The position numbers and the translations under genes are program-made. A stretch of 37,323 bases of DNA from Spirochaetia bacterium (lineage in GTDB: Bacteria > Spirochaetota > Spirochaetia > Treponematales > Breznakiellaceae), in assembly GCA_025997715.1 (NCBI GenBank), contig BNUY01000007.1, forward strand, positions 1-37,323, given 5' to 3'. Under the pieces are notes generated by a model. That model did no database searches. It saw only the letters and a program-made list of their open reading frames with translations, and was not told the origin of the DNA. Of this stretch, positions 9,311 to 17,681 are shown in pieces (position 1 is the first letter of the stretch; each line of letters opens with the position of its first letter).

Positions 9311-10617
9311 AACTGCGGGATTTTCTGGGGATAGATTTCCCGCTTATCTTTTCCGCAATAATACTGACCATCTTTGGTATTCTTTTCATCTACTCATCGG
9401 GGGTAACCTCTGCGGGGGTTTTGGTTTCCACTGAATATTTCCGGCAGATTATCTGGGCCGTGGCGGGGCTTGTCATCGCCCTGGTCATCGCCATGCTGGA
9501 CTACCGGCGCTTGTATGATCTTTCAACCTACCTGTATTTAGGCGCCATCGCACTGTTACTGTACACCTGTTTCTTCGGACGCCTCGTGAACGGCGCACGG
9601 GCATGGATTGGGGTGGGCGCATTCGGGATTCAGCCTTCGGAATTTGCCAAGATCACGACGATCATTTTCCTTGCCCGGTACCTGGACGGTTCAAAGCGGA
9701 GCAGAGATAATTTTGGCCGCTTTGCCATTTCCTGCATCATTGTTTTTGTGCCCATGGCGGTGGTCCTCATTCAGCCCGATTTCGGCACCTCCCTGGTGTT
9801 CATCCCCATACTATTGGTGATGACCTTTATTGCCGGCATATCCCTGCGGTATGTGCTTTTTTTAGCCGCCTTTATTGTCTTTACCGCCCTGTTTATGGTT
9901 TTGCCCCTTTGGCAGAGCTATATCCTGCGCCAGTCCCTGCCGTCATTGAATATCCTGAGTAATATCAAGTTTGTAGCCATCACCGTCCTTGCCCTGGGTA
10001 TCATTGCCGCCATCGCCCTGTTCGGTTTTTTGCGGTATAAAAAACGGTACTTTTATTGGATCGTCTATGCGGCGGCCATCGTTGTACTGTCCCTTGGGGC
10101 TTCCTTTGTGTCCCATAAGGTTTTGAAGGATTATCAGATCATGCGGCTCATCGTATTCCTGGACCCCAATGTGGATCGCCTTGGTTCGGGGTGGAATATT
10201 ATCCAGTCAATCACCGCCATCGGTTCCGGGGGGTTTACGGGCAGGGGCTACCTCCAGGGGACCCAGAGCCATTACCAGTTTGTACCCCAGCAAAGCACGG
10301 ACTTTATCTTTTCCATTTTCTCTGAGGAATGGGGGCTCCTGGGGGGGATCCTGGTATTTGTCCTTTTTTTAATAATCTGTCTCCGGCTTATCAGGATCAT
10401 GAAGTCCACCTCGGACCCCTTCGGTTCCTTTATTGCCGCAGGGCTTAGCGCCATGTATATTTTCCATTTCCTAATCAATGTGGGAATGACCATGGGGATC
10501 ATGCCCATCACCGGCATACCATTACTGTTCATGTCCTACGGCGGTTCGGCCCTTATCTCCGCCATGGCGGGCATCGGCCTGGCCCTTAGTATTTATATCA
10601 GAAGGTTCCAGCATTAA
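9307..10617 (+). CDS. rodA: SEDS peptidoglycan glycosyltransferase RodA
   Basis: 436 residues with about ten membrane helices. SEDS-family signatures include 'GVGAFGIQPSEFAKI' near residue 107, 'LIQPDFGTSLVFIPI' near 158, and the late motif 'INVGMTMGIMPITGIPLLFMSYGGSALIS' (~390-418). The asp-containing 'QPDFGT' loop is the family hallmark. RodA polymerises lipid II into glycan strands and pairs with PBP2. It is somewhat longer than the common ~370-residue RodA because of an extra central hydrophobic stretch around residues 190-255. Start overlaps the mrdA stop (ATGA). Confidence 0.95.
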   Translation: MKLRDFLGIDFPLIFSAIILTIFGILFIYSSGVTSAGVLVSTEYFRQIIWAVAGLVIALVIAMLDYRRLYDLSTYLYLGAIALLLYTCFFGRLVNGARAWIGVGAFGIQPSEFAKITTIIFLARYLDGSKRSRDNFGRFAISCIIVFVPMAVVLIQPDFGTSLVFIPILLVMTFIAGISLRYVLFLAAFIVFTALFMVLPLWQSYILRQSLPSLNILSNIKFVAITVLALGIIAAIALFGFLRYKKRYFYWIVYAAAIVVLSLGASFVSHKVLKDYQIMRLIVFLDPNVDRLGSGWNIIQSITAIGSGGFTGRGYLQGTQSHYQFVPQQSTDFIFSIFSEEWGLLGGILVFVLFLIICLRLIRIMKSTSDPFGSFIAAGLSAMYIFHFLINVGMTMGIMPITGIPLLFMSYGGSALISAMAGIGLALSIYIRRFQH

Positions 10618-10654
10618 CGCGCTTACCTATATTGACCCCCTCAAATTTGGGGAA

Positions 10655-13042
10655 TTGTTATTAACCGTGGAGAAGCCCGCCCGGTACACCGGGGGAGAAT
10701 ACGGCCGGCTAGCCAAGCGGGACGCCGCACTGAACATGCTCATCGCCTTTCCTGACCTGTATGAAATCGGCATGTCCAACCAGGCGTTCAGGATCATTTA
10801 CAACAGGCTTAACCGTATTACTGCCGTTTCATGTGACCGCGCCTTTGCCCCGGCCCCGGATTTTGAAGCGCTCCTGTGCACCCACAATATCCCCCTCTAC
10901 GGCCTTGACACGGGAATCAGTCTGGGCAGCCTTGATGTCCTGATGTTTACCCTGGGGTATGAGTTAGGCATAACCGGCGTGCTCACCATGCTGGACCGGG
11001 GATTCATCCCCCTTAAGCGGACCGAAAGAGGGGAGGGCGACCCCATCGTCATCATGGGGGGCCCCTGTGTTTCCAACCCCCTTCCCTATGAGCGGTTCAT
11101 TGACGCCTTTTGGATAGGGGAGGCGGAGGCCGGGTTTTTTGACCTCGCAGAAGAACTGCGGGATCTGAAACTGGCGGGGGCGGGTAGGGGGGAACTCCTG
11201 GAAAAAATCTATGCCCATCCCTCAATTTGGGCGGCTGCGGACATAGTAAGTCCGGCGGACATAGTAAGTTCGGGAAAAAAACGGGCGGTCCGGGCCGTCG
11301 ATTCCGGGTTTTCCTCCCGGGGGCCCGCGGCGGCGGTTTTTCCGGTTTCCAGCATAAAAACGGTGCAGCAGCACGGCGCCGTAGAAATAATGCGGGGCTG
11401 TCCCAACGGCTGCCGTTTCTGCCATGCCGGTATCTGGTACCGCCCCATGCGGCAAAAAAGCGCGGACACTATCCGTGCGGAGGCCGCCGCTTTTATCAAT
11501 ACCGGGGGTTACCGGGAAATAAGCCTATCATCCCTGTCCACCGGCGACTATCAGCACATCGACTCCCTGGTAGGATCACTGAACGATGAATACGCTTCCC
11601 GGCATATTTCCTTTCAGCTTCCTTCCTTGAAGGTTTCCACCTTTTCATTGCCCCTGTTAGAAAAGGTGTCTGTGGTGCGGAAAAGCGGACTTACCTTTGC
11701 GGTGGAAACCCCGGCGGACGCCTGGCAGATGGCAATTAACAAAGAGGTAAGCAGGGATACGGTGGCCGCTATTCTGACGGAAGCCAAACGCAACGGCTGG
11801 CGGGGCGCGAAATTTTACTTTATGGTGGGGCTTCCGGTGGGAGCCTCCGGAACTTCCCGCAGCGAAGAACAGGAGATTGTTGAGTTTATCCTGGAAATTG
11901 CCCGCCGCACCGGGATGCACTTCAATATCAATGTGGGCGCCTTTATCCCGAAACCCCACACCCCCTATCAATGGGCAGCCCAGATTGACGAAAACACCGC
12001 CCGGGCGAAGATCGACCATATCCGAAACAATCTGAAACCCCGCGGGCACAAGGTTAGTTACAATGATCCCTTTATTGCAACGCTTGAGGGGGTACTGAGC
12101 CGGGGGGATGAACGGGTAGGGGAGCTTATCGAAGAAGCCTATGCCCGTGGCTGCCGTTTAGACGCCTGGGATGAGCATATAAAAAAAGACATTTGGGCGG
12201 AACTTTTGGAAACCCATGCCCCCCTGGTCCAGGCGATTCACCGTCCCCGAAACCCTGAAGATACCTTACCCTGGGATTCTATTAACAGCGGTACGGCGGC
12301 AGGATTCCTTAAACGGGAATATGAAAAATCCAACATCGAAGAATTTACTTCACCCTGTATAGATAAATGCAACAATCCCTGTGGAAGCTGTAATGTGGAT
12401 ACCGAGGTAGTATACAATACCATACATAACGACAATTTACTTCAGGCTAAACCTGCGGTTATTGAGCCGCAAAAGCAAGACCCCTTGACCCTGCGCATCC
12501 TGTTTTCCTTTGAAAAGCGGGATTCCGCCGTTTTTCTCCCCCATTTAGCCCTGGTTGAGCTCTTCTCCATGGCCTTTATGCGCGCAGGAATACCGGTCTT
12601 ATTCAGCCAGGGCTTTAATCCCACCCCCAAACTGGATTTTGCGTCCCCCTTATCCCTGGGCATTAGCGCCCTCGGCGAGATTGCCAATATTGACTTAAAC
12701 CTCCATGACGGAGCAAGCTTTACCGCAGATGATTTTATACAGAAAATGAATACCAATCTTCCCGGCGGCATTCTGGTAAAGGAAGCTATCAAAGTACGAA
12801 TCCCTAGCGGCGCCAGGAAACATTCAATCCCATCATTACTCTGGGGATCTATGTACCAATCACCTGATGGCGGCGATGATTTAGTCCCGGCAACCGATGA
12901 AAAAAATTACCGCACAATAAGGACAAATTCCGGCAGCTCCATCTACACCTTAACCCGTAAAACAGTTCTGGCAAAAAGCCGCAGCGACCCAACCCAGCCC
13001 GATTCGTACTTTGCAATTTACCGTTCCCTGTATCCGGCATGA
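10655..13042 (+). CDS. Radical SAM protein fused to DUF2344 domain (TIGR03960/TIGR03936 type)
   Basis: About 795 residues. The N-terminal ~200 residues resemble a B12-binding-like Rossmann domain (FPDLYEIGMSNQAFRIIYN; LDVLMFTLGYELGITGVLTML). The radical SAM core begins with the 4Fe-4S cluster motif C249-PNG-C253-RF-C256. A small Cys cluster (CIDKCNNPCGSC) follows around 565-578, and the C-terminal ~170 residues are DUF2344 ('FEKRDSAVFLPHLALVELF...SQGFNPTPKLDFASPLSLGI'). The substrate is unknown. The frame stays open upstream of the TTG at 10655 back into rodA with no ATG; an ATT at 10613 with AGAAGG upstream is another possible start, so the N-terminus is uncertain. An 18-bp tandem duplication (11237-11272) repeats ADIVS inside the protein. 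Confidence 0.88.
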   Translation: MLLTVEKPARYTGGEYGRLAKRDAALNMLIAFPDLYEIGMSNQAFRIIYNRLNRITAVSCDRAFAPAPDFEALLCTHNIPLYGLDTGISLGSLDVLMFTLGYELGITGVLTMLDRGFIPLKRTERGEGDPIVIMGGPCVSNPLPYERFIDAFWIGEAEAGFFDLAEELRDLKLAGAGRGELLEKIYAHPSIWAAADIVSPADIVSSGKKRAVRAVDSGFSSRGPAAAVFPVSSIKTVQQHGAVEIMRGCPNGCRFCHAGIWYRPMRQKSADTIRAEAAAFINTGGYREISLSSLSTGDYQHIDSLVGSLNDEYASRHISFQLPSLKVSTFSLPLLEKVSVVRKSGLTFAVETPADAWQMAINKEVSRDTVAAILTEAKRNGWRGAKFYFMVGLPVGASGTSRSEEQEIVEFILEIARRTGMHFNINVGAFIPKPHTPYQWAAQIDENTARAKIDHIRNNLKPRGHKVSYNDPFIATLEGVLSRGDERVGELIEEAYARGCRLDAWDEHIKKDIWAELLETHAPLVQAIHRPRNPEDTLPWDSINSGTAAGFLKREYEKSNIEEFTSPCIDKCNNPCGSCNVDTEVVYNTIHNDNLLQAKPAVIEPQKQDPLTLRILFSFEKRDSAVFLPHLALVELFSMAFMRAGIPVLFSQGFNPTPKLDFASPLSLGISALGEIANIDLNLHDGASFTADDFIQKMNTNLPGGILVKEAIKVRIPSGARKHSIPSLLWGSMYQSPDGGDDLVPATDEKNYRTIRTNSGSSIYTLTRKTVLAKSRSDPTQPDSYFAIYRSLYPA

Positions 13043-13054
13043 CAGATGAGATGC

Positions 13055-13088
13055 TTGACAAAACATAACAATATTTGTTATGTTTTGT
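13055..13088 (+). promoter_or_regulatory. abiE promoter overlapped by a 13-bp perfect dyad (candidate AbiEi operator)
   Basis: A consensus -35 TTGACA (13055-13060) and a -10 TATGTT (13079-13084, preceded by TGT as an extended -10) are separated by 18 bp. Over them lies a perfect inverted repeat: ACAAAACATAACA (13058-13070) and TGTTATGTTTTGT (13076-13088), with a 5-base AT centre. The expected transcription start is only a few bases before ATG 13094, and no Shine-Dalgarno is visible, so the mRNA may be nearly leaderless. AbiEi antitoxins are known to bind inverted repeats in their own promoters, which fits this dyad. Confidence 0.72.
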
Positions 13089-13093
13089 ATACC

Positions 13094-13642
13094 ATGCAAT
13101 CAATCCAAAAACTCGCCAAGACGCTGGAAAGTCTGGCGGATTCGGAGCATTATCTTTTCTCTCTGAGCGATTTTTATCAGCTTTTTCCCGGTATGCGTGT
13201 GGATGCATTACGGGTATTGCTTGGGCGGGCGGTAAAATCGGAACTATTGGCACGGGTTTGCAGAGGAATATACCTGTATCCCAAGTCCGGGTATCGAAAG
13301 GGTTTGGAACTGTACCAAACCGCTGCCAGATTGCGGGAAGACACCTTCTGTTACCTAAGTCTGGAAAGCGTTTTGAGCGAGGAAGGGATCATATCCCAAA
13401 TTCCTTTCGGTTGGATCACGCTCATGACCGGTGGGCGTTCCGGGGTGATAAATTGCGGGAGAAGGGGAAATATTGAGTTTATACATACCAAGAAATCACC
13501 CGAATCCGTAAGCCCCTTGCTTGTATATGATAGGCGATACCGGTTATGGCGGGCTCGGGTATCCCTTGCACTGGAGGATATGAAGGCGGCAAGACGATCA
13601 ATGGATCTTGTTGATTGGGAGGCGGTGAATGAATCTCTTTGA
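13094..13642 (+). CDS. AbiEi-type antitoxin / transcriptional autoregulator (type IV TA)
   Basis: About 182 residues from ATG 13094 (MQSIQKLAKTLESLADSEHYLFSLSDFYQLFPG...). The first ~75 residues have the winged-helix pattern of AbiEi N-termini ('LRVLLGRAVKSELLARVCRGIYLYP'); the rest matches the AbiEi C-terminal domain ('YLSLESVLSEEGIISQIPFGWITLMTGGRSG'). In the AbiE type IV system the antitoxin represses its own promoter and counters the nucleotidyltransferase toxin without needing stable binding. An earlier in-frame ATG (13046) would lie upstream of the promoter dyad and is unlikely. The gene overlaps the toxin gene by 14 bases, as usual for this pair. Confidence 0.82.
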   Translation: MQSIQKLAKTLESLADSEHYLFSLSDFYQLFPGMRVDALRVLLGRAVKSELLARVCRGIYLYPKSGYRKGLELYQTAARLREDTFCYLSLESVLSEEGIISQIPFGWITLMTGGRSGVINCGRRGNIEFIHTKKSPESVSPLLVYDRRYRLWRARVSLALEDMKAARRSMDLVDWEAVNESL

Positions 13643-14471
13643 TCGGCTGGTGGAAACCGCTCTTGCACAGGATGCCGGATATGCCGTGTTGCGTCCGGTA
13701 GTGGAAAAAGAACTTTTTCACTACGATATTCTGAGGGAAATGAATAAAGCCGGATACCTAAAGCAGCTTGTTTTTATAGGCGGCACCTGTCTGAGAAAAT
13801 GTTATGGTTCCGAGCGTTTAAGCGAAGACCTGGATTTTGCCGGGGGTTTTTCCTTTAATAAACAGGATTTAGCCGGAATTGGCGCGTTGTTAAAAGAAAG
13901 CCTGTATAAAAAATATAATTTTGAAGTTGCTGTTTCTGAACCGGTGAAAGAGACCGGAAACACAAGCACCTGGAACATAAAAGTGGTAACCAGGCCGGAG
14001 CGCTCCGACCTTCCCACGCAAAGAATCAATATTGATATTTGTATGATCCCCAGCCGCGATGCCAGGCCGGTGATGCTGAAAGACTGGTACGGTATCGAGA
14101 CCGGTACCTCCGGGCTCATCTTGTATGCCGAAAGCCTGCAGGAGATATTGGTTGATAAAATTATTGCCCTTGCATTACGCCCAAACCGTGTAAAGAACCG
14201 GGATCTATGGGATATATTTTGGCTGTGCAGCCGCAATGTTTCATTGCCGTCTTCGTTGCTCGAAACGAAACTTGCTGATAGGGGAATAGCCAAAGAAGCA
14301 TTTGCAGCAAAATACCGCCAACGGTTGGAATCAATTATCAATGGCCAAAACGACTTTCTTTTTGAAATGCGCCGCTTTTTAAGCCCTTCTGTATTTGCCA
14401 ATGACATGACCGGCGTAGTTTGGTGGGAGTGTTTATTGGGTATGTTAAACGACATGGAGCGCTTTTGGTAG
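13629..14471 (+). CDS. AbiEii-type nucleotidyltransferase toxin (type IV TA)
   Basis: 280 residues. DNA polymerase-beta-like nucleotidyltransferase motifs are present: motif I 'GGTCLRKCYGSERLSEDLDF' with G51-G52 and D67-x-D69; motif II with an Asp in 'RINIDICMIP' (~133-141); motif III K177 in 'EILVDKIIALALRP'; motif IV 'RVKNRDLWDIFWL' with D192. These are the conserved residues of AbiEii/MenT toxins, which transfer nucleotides to RNA targets and stop growth. All catalytic residues appear intact, so the toxin is probably active. GGGAGG (13617-13622) is a good ribosome-binding site six bases from ATG 13629. Confidence 0.87.
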   Translation: MNLFDRLVETALAQDAGYAVLRPVVEKELFHYDILREMNKAGYLKQLVFIGGTCLRKCYGSERLSEDLDFAGGFSFNKQDLAGIGALLKESLYKKYNFEVAVSEPVKETGNTSTWNIKVVTRPERSDLPTQRINIDICMIPSRDARPVMLKDWYGIETGTSGLILYAESLQEILVDKIIALALRPNRVKNRDLWDIFWLCSRNVSLPSSLLETKLADRGIAKEAFAAKYRQRLESIINGQNDFLFEMRRFLSPSVFANDMTGVVWWECLLGMLNDMERFW

Positions 14472-14486
14472 ATACCGTAGATGTCC

Positions 14487-14598
14487 GGTTGGGGGGCTCT
14501 ATCGATCGGCTTAAACCAAGCCGCCCAACCCCACATAATATTCTGTCTACTTCCCGCTTTTTTGCAAGCAAAAAACGGAATAGAAGTAGACAGAATAT
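14487..14598. repeat. Two nested inverted repeats between convergent genes
   Basis: First structure: 14487-14498 (GGTTGGGGGGCT) pairs with 14519-14530 with one mismatch, and an alternative inner hairpin CGGCTT-AAACC-AAGCCG occupies 14507-14523. Second structure: perfect 16-bp arms 14538-14553 and 14583-14598 (core ATTCTGTCTACTTC), enclosing a second stem with poly-T/poly-A arms (TTTTTTGC / GCAAAAAA, ~14558-14575). The two lie between the 3' ends of the abiEii gene and the opposing lipoprotein gene. A bidirectional terminator is likely; a small mobile repeat is the alternative. I see no coding potential in 14472-14658. Confidence 0.65.
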
Positions 14599-14658
14599 AC
14601 ATTATAGCTAGTAAAGAAGATTGCCTTTTAGGCCCCCGCTCCCGCTCCCCCTGGTTTT

Positions 14659-15492
14659 TCAGTTGGGGTCGGGTAACATGAAAACGCCGATGAAAGTCGG
14701 TGTACTATAGATATTGGAGAAAGTATTAGGGTCCAGGCCAAAGGCTATAATATACATGGATACATAGGTATAACCGATATTAGTATTGTTCTGGATATCC
14801 AGATTAGTAGAGGTAGCGGTATCTATATGGTCTGGATTATTTATTTCATCGGAATTTATGAAATAACGGTTATTGGCATCATAGGGACGCATATTATAAT
14901 CGGAACGGAAGAGTTGATACTGGGGATACCGGGGAGGATAAGAAGTATTATTGGAAGATAAATCAGCAGGTCCAAGGATAAGGGATGGCTTAGTATGCAC
15001 ACTATTGGTGGCGAAATCTAAGGTAATAGTTATGCCCCCTACTGGGTTGGGTATATTGTCATCTAAAACGCTTTCAATGGCTGTGCTTTCTAAAGCCAGG
15101 GGATAATATTTCCGGTTGGAAAATATATCCATAGAGCTCGGTACCGGTGTATTGGTCGTATTGGCGGTAGTAGAGGAAAGCAAATTGTTATAATCGGTAG
15201 CTAAAGCGGGATTAAGACTAGCCATCCGGTCGGGGATTATCGTTCCTGTTTCAGATTGCCCGCTGATATAAATACGGTAATAAATGATAAAATTCCGGAA
15301 GTAATTCGGGAGAGAATCAGGAAGCCTGATATAAGCTGTTGTATTAAGTACCATGGGAATACCCGGTTCAACCGGTTCAAGGTACGGATACTCATCAAGC
15401 CCGCAGGACACAAGAATACTGCCGCTTATCAGAAGGGATACAAAAAAACGGAAAAGCCGCAATTCGGTTACCGCCGGTACCTTTACCATCAT
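14659..15492 (-). CDS. Lipoprotein of unknown function
   Basis: 277 residues. The N-terminus is a lipoprotein signal: basic start, hydrophobic core 'LFRFFVSLLISGSILVS' and lipobox ending in Cys (~residue 31, 'ILVSC'). The mature part is rich in Asn, Thr, Ser, Tyr and Pro, with predicted beta structure and no motif I recognise; 'YIRLPDSLPNYFRNFIIYYRIYISG' may be an immunoglobulin- or fibronectin-like strand pair. Start ATG 15492 overlaps the stop of the upstream TPR gene (ATGA), so it is the last gene of a three-gene chain with the sigma-54 activator. Confidence 0.75.
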   Translation of the reverse strand: MMVKVPAVTELRLFRFFVSLLISGSILVSCGLDEYPYLEPVEPGIPMVLNTTAYIRLPDSLPNYFRNFIIYYRIYISGQSETGTIIPDRMASLNPALATDYNNLLSSTTANTTNTPVPSSMDIFSNRKYYPLALESTAIESVLDDNIPNPVGGITITLDFATNSVHTKPSLILGPADLSSNNTSYPPRYPQYQLFRSDYNMRPYDANNRYFINSDEINNPDHIDTATSTNLDIQNNTNIGYTYVSMYIIAFGLDPNTFSNIYSTPTFIGVFMLPDPN

Positions 15493-16178
15493 AACCCGCT
15501 AAGAACTATGATCCGGTCTTGAGCCAGATTGATCCAGGTAGATTCGTTTCTCCATTTTTCCGGTATAAGCCGGTACGCTTCAAGGGCGGCCTGGGTATCG
15601 CCCTGGGCTTCGTATAGTCTCCCTATCGCAAACTGGGCACGGGCGGCGCCGGGAAAAGCGGAAAGGTGGGCGGCGCTTTCGGTATAAAAACTGATGGCTT
15701 CGGTCAGCTTCCCCTGCTCTTCCGCAGCTACCGCAGCATTGAACAGCGACACCGGGGCCAGGTATGAATTCCCCGCAGACTTGGCGGAACGCTGCCAGGC
15801 TTTTTCCGCCTCTCCCCAGTCCTTCCGCTCCGCATAGATGGACGCCGCTATGGAATACGCCCTGGCGCCGGCATAACCTCCGTGCTTCGCCCCAAAGGCG
15901 GTAACATCATCCAGGAGGGCTTCTACATCCGCCGCCTTGGCGCTTTCGTTAATATCCATCACCAGGATATCATAGCGCCGGGTAAAATCCTCAACCGCGC
16001 CGATAGCTTTTATGCGCAGCCCATCCCTGATAGAAAAACCGGCGATAAAACCTACCACCAAAACCACCGCCGCAATCAGGCTAATCAGCAGCCCCCTGCG
16101 GTTATGCTGAATAAAATTCGCAAGGGCGTCATTAAAACTGCGTTTTTCCTTTATCTCTTCCGTTGCTGCCATAATCAC
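15489..16178 (-). CDS. Membrane-anchored TPR protein
   Basis: 229 residues. A short charged N-terminus precedes one membrane helix (~29-50, GLLISLIAAVVLVVGFIAGF). Helix-turn-helix repeats of TPR type follow, best seen at ~125-200 (SLFNAAVAAEEQGKLTEAISFYTESAAHL; AQFAIGRLYEAQGDTQAALEAYRLIP). It resembles the YfgM/tetratricopeptide_21 class of inner-membrane proteins with an outward-facing TPR domain. The start chosen is GTG 16178, with AAGGAG five bases before it and a GTGA overlap with the upstream stop; ATG 16172 is the alternative. Function beyond protein binding is not visible. Confidence 0.78.
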   Translation of the reverse strand: MIMAATEEIKEKRSFNDALANFIQHNRRGLLISLIAAVVLVVGFIAGFSIRDGLRIKAIGAVEDFTRRYDILVMDINESAKAADVEALLDDVTAFGAKHGGYAGARAYSIAASIYAERKDWGEAEKAWQRSAKSAGNSYLAPVSLFNAAVAAEEQGKLTEAISFYTESAAHLSAFPGAARAQFAIGRLYEAQGDTQAALEAYRLIPEKWRNESTWINLAQDRIIVLSGL

Positions 16179-17680
16179 TTCTTCTCCTTAAGGTTCATAA
16201 TATCCAAGTCTTTGATAAGCCGCGATAAATAGGTCCGTTGGATATCCAGGGATTTCGCGGTTTCGGTTTGATTCCAGTTGTTTTCTTCCAGGGCCTTTTG
16301 AATAAAATGGGCCTTGAATACATTGAGCGCCGTTTTAAGATTCCGGTCCCCCTCCCCTTCGCCGCCTGCTTCAGTGCCGGATTTTAAAAAGAGATCCTCC
16401 TTCCGTATCCAGGAATTCTTTCCAATCACACAGGCCCGTTCAACCGCATTCTCCAATTCCCGGATGTTTCCCGGCCAGGAATAGGACAACATTGCCTCCA
16501 TGGCCTCATTGGAAAACCCCGCAAACTGCTTCTTGGTTTCCATGTTGAACTTTTTCAGGAAGTACTCCGCCAGTTCCGGAATATCCTCGGGGCGCTGACG
16601 CAGGGGCGGCACATAGATGGGCAGCACGTTCAGCCGGTAGTACAGATCGCTGCGGAATTCCCCGGTATCAACCAGGGCTTCGATATCCTTGTTGGTGGCC
16701 GCCAGGATACGGACATTCACCGTTACCGATACTTCGGAACCGACTTTCTCGAAGGTCCTTTCCTGGATAACCCGGAGTAGTTTCGCCTGGAGCGATAAGG
16801 GGAGATCCCCAATCTCATCAAGAAAAATGGTGCCCCCGTTGGCCAGTTCAAAACGGCCCCGCCTGGTCTTGACGGCCCCGGTAAAGGCCCCTTTAACATG
16901 GCCAAAGAGTTCACTCTCCAGAAGACCCTCGGGAAGGGCGGCGCAGTTTACCCGTATGAAGGGCGCCTTTGCGCGGGGACTGCGGAGGTGTATCTGCTCG
17001 GCAAAAATTTCCTTCCCTACCCCGCTCTCCCCCAGGATCAGTACCGAAGAATCGGTCTTGGCAATCCGGTCGATGATCCCCATCTTTTCAATGATCGCCG
17101 GGCTTTTGGCAATCATGGTATGGTAGCGTGATTCTACCGCAATGCGGGCCTGTTCAAAACTTTGGGCGTTCTGAATAGCTATGGCAGCCTGGTTGGCAAA
17201 AATTTCAAGCCATTCAAGATCATCATTGGTAAAATAGGTATTGTTTTTTTTGTTTAGCAGTTCAATCACGCCGACACAGTCATCCTTGTTACGCATGGGA
17301 ACCGCGAGCATGGTCTTGGAAGGATAGCCTATCTGTTCGGCAATGGCGTTCAGGTGGCGCTTATCCTTGGCAACATCGTTCACCATAATGGACTTATTTT
17401 TTGCGGCCACCCATCCGGCTATGCCCTCTCCAAATTTCACGGTGAATTTTTTTACCTCCGCTCCCTTAATCCCCAGGGCTATTTTAAACTGAAGCTCCCG
17501 GCGTTCATGGTCTGCCATCAGGAGGCTTGCGGCATCCCCATCGCATAACCGGGCAGCGGATTCAAGAATCCTGGTCAACAGCAAATCGACATCCGTGTAG
17601 TTTGAGTTGATGAGCGCGTTAATCTCAATCAGGGTGTTAAACTTTTGGACGTCTATGGTTGACAGCATAGATGCGGCCAT
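16175..17680 (-). CDS. Sigma-54-dependent transcriptional activator with N-terminal GAF domain
   Basis: 501 residues. The GAF sensor domain is at ~25-175 ('LCDGDAASLLM', 'GEGIAGWVAAKNKSIMVNDV', 'MLAVPMRNKDDCVGVIELLN'). An AAA+ domain follows at ~190-425 with Walker A GESGVGKE (217-224), the sigma-54-contact loop GAFTGA (264-269), Walker B 'GTIFLDEIG' (283-291) and 'WPGNIRELEN' (~402-411). A Fis-type helix-turn-helix is at ~462-490 (NNWNQTETAKSLDIQRTYLSRLIKDL). It should activate RNA polymerase-sigma-54 after sensing a small ligand or redox state through GAF. There is no receiver domain, so it is not a two-component regulator. The ligand and target genes are unknown; it sits at the head of a chain with the two envelope genes downstream. 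Confidence 0.93.
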   Translation of the reverse strand: MAASMLSTIDVQKFNTLIEINALINSNYTDVDLLLTRILESAARLCDGDAASLLMADHERRELQFKIALGIKGAEVKKFTVKFGEGIAGWVAAKNKSIMVNDVAKDKRHLNAIAEQIGYPSKTMLAVPMRNKDDCVGVIELLNKKNNTYFTNDDLEWLEIFANQAAIAIQNAQSFEQARIAVESRYHTMIAKSPAIIEKMGIIDRIAKTDSSVLILGESGVGKEIFAEQIHLRSPRAKAPFIRVNCAALPEGLLESELFGHVKGAFTGAVKTRRGRFELANGGTIFLDEIGDLPLSLQAKLLRVIQERTFEKVGSEVSVTVNVRILAATNKDIEALVDTGEFRSDLYYRLNVLPIYVPPLRQRPEDIPELAEYFLKKFNMETKKQFAGFSNEAMEAMLSYSWPGNIRELENAVERACVIGKNSWIRKEDLFLKSGTEAGGEGEGDRNLKTALNVFKAHFIQKALEENNWNQTETAKSLDIQRTYLSRLIKDLDIMNLKEKK

Positions 17681-17681
17681 C

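Noticed and set aside
13246..13262. Sigma-54-like promoter (TGGCAC...TGC)
   Set aside because: The spacing to TTGC is wrong and it lies inside the AbiEi coding sequence.
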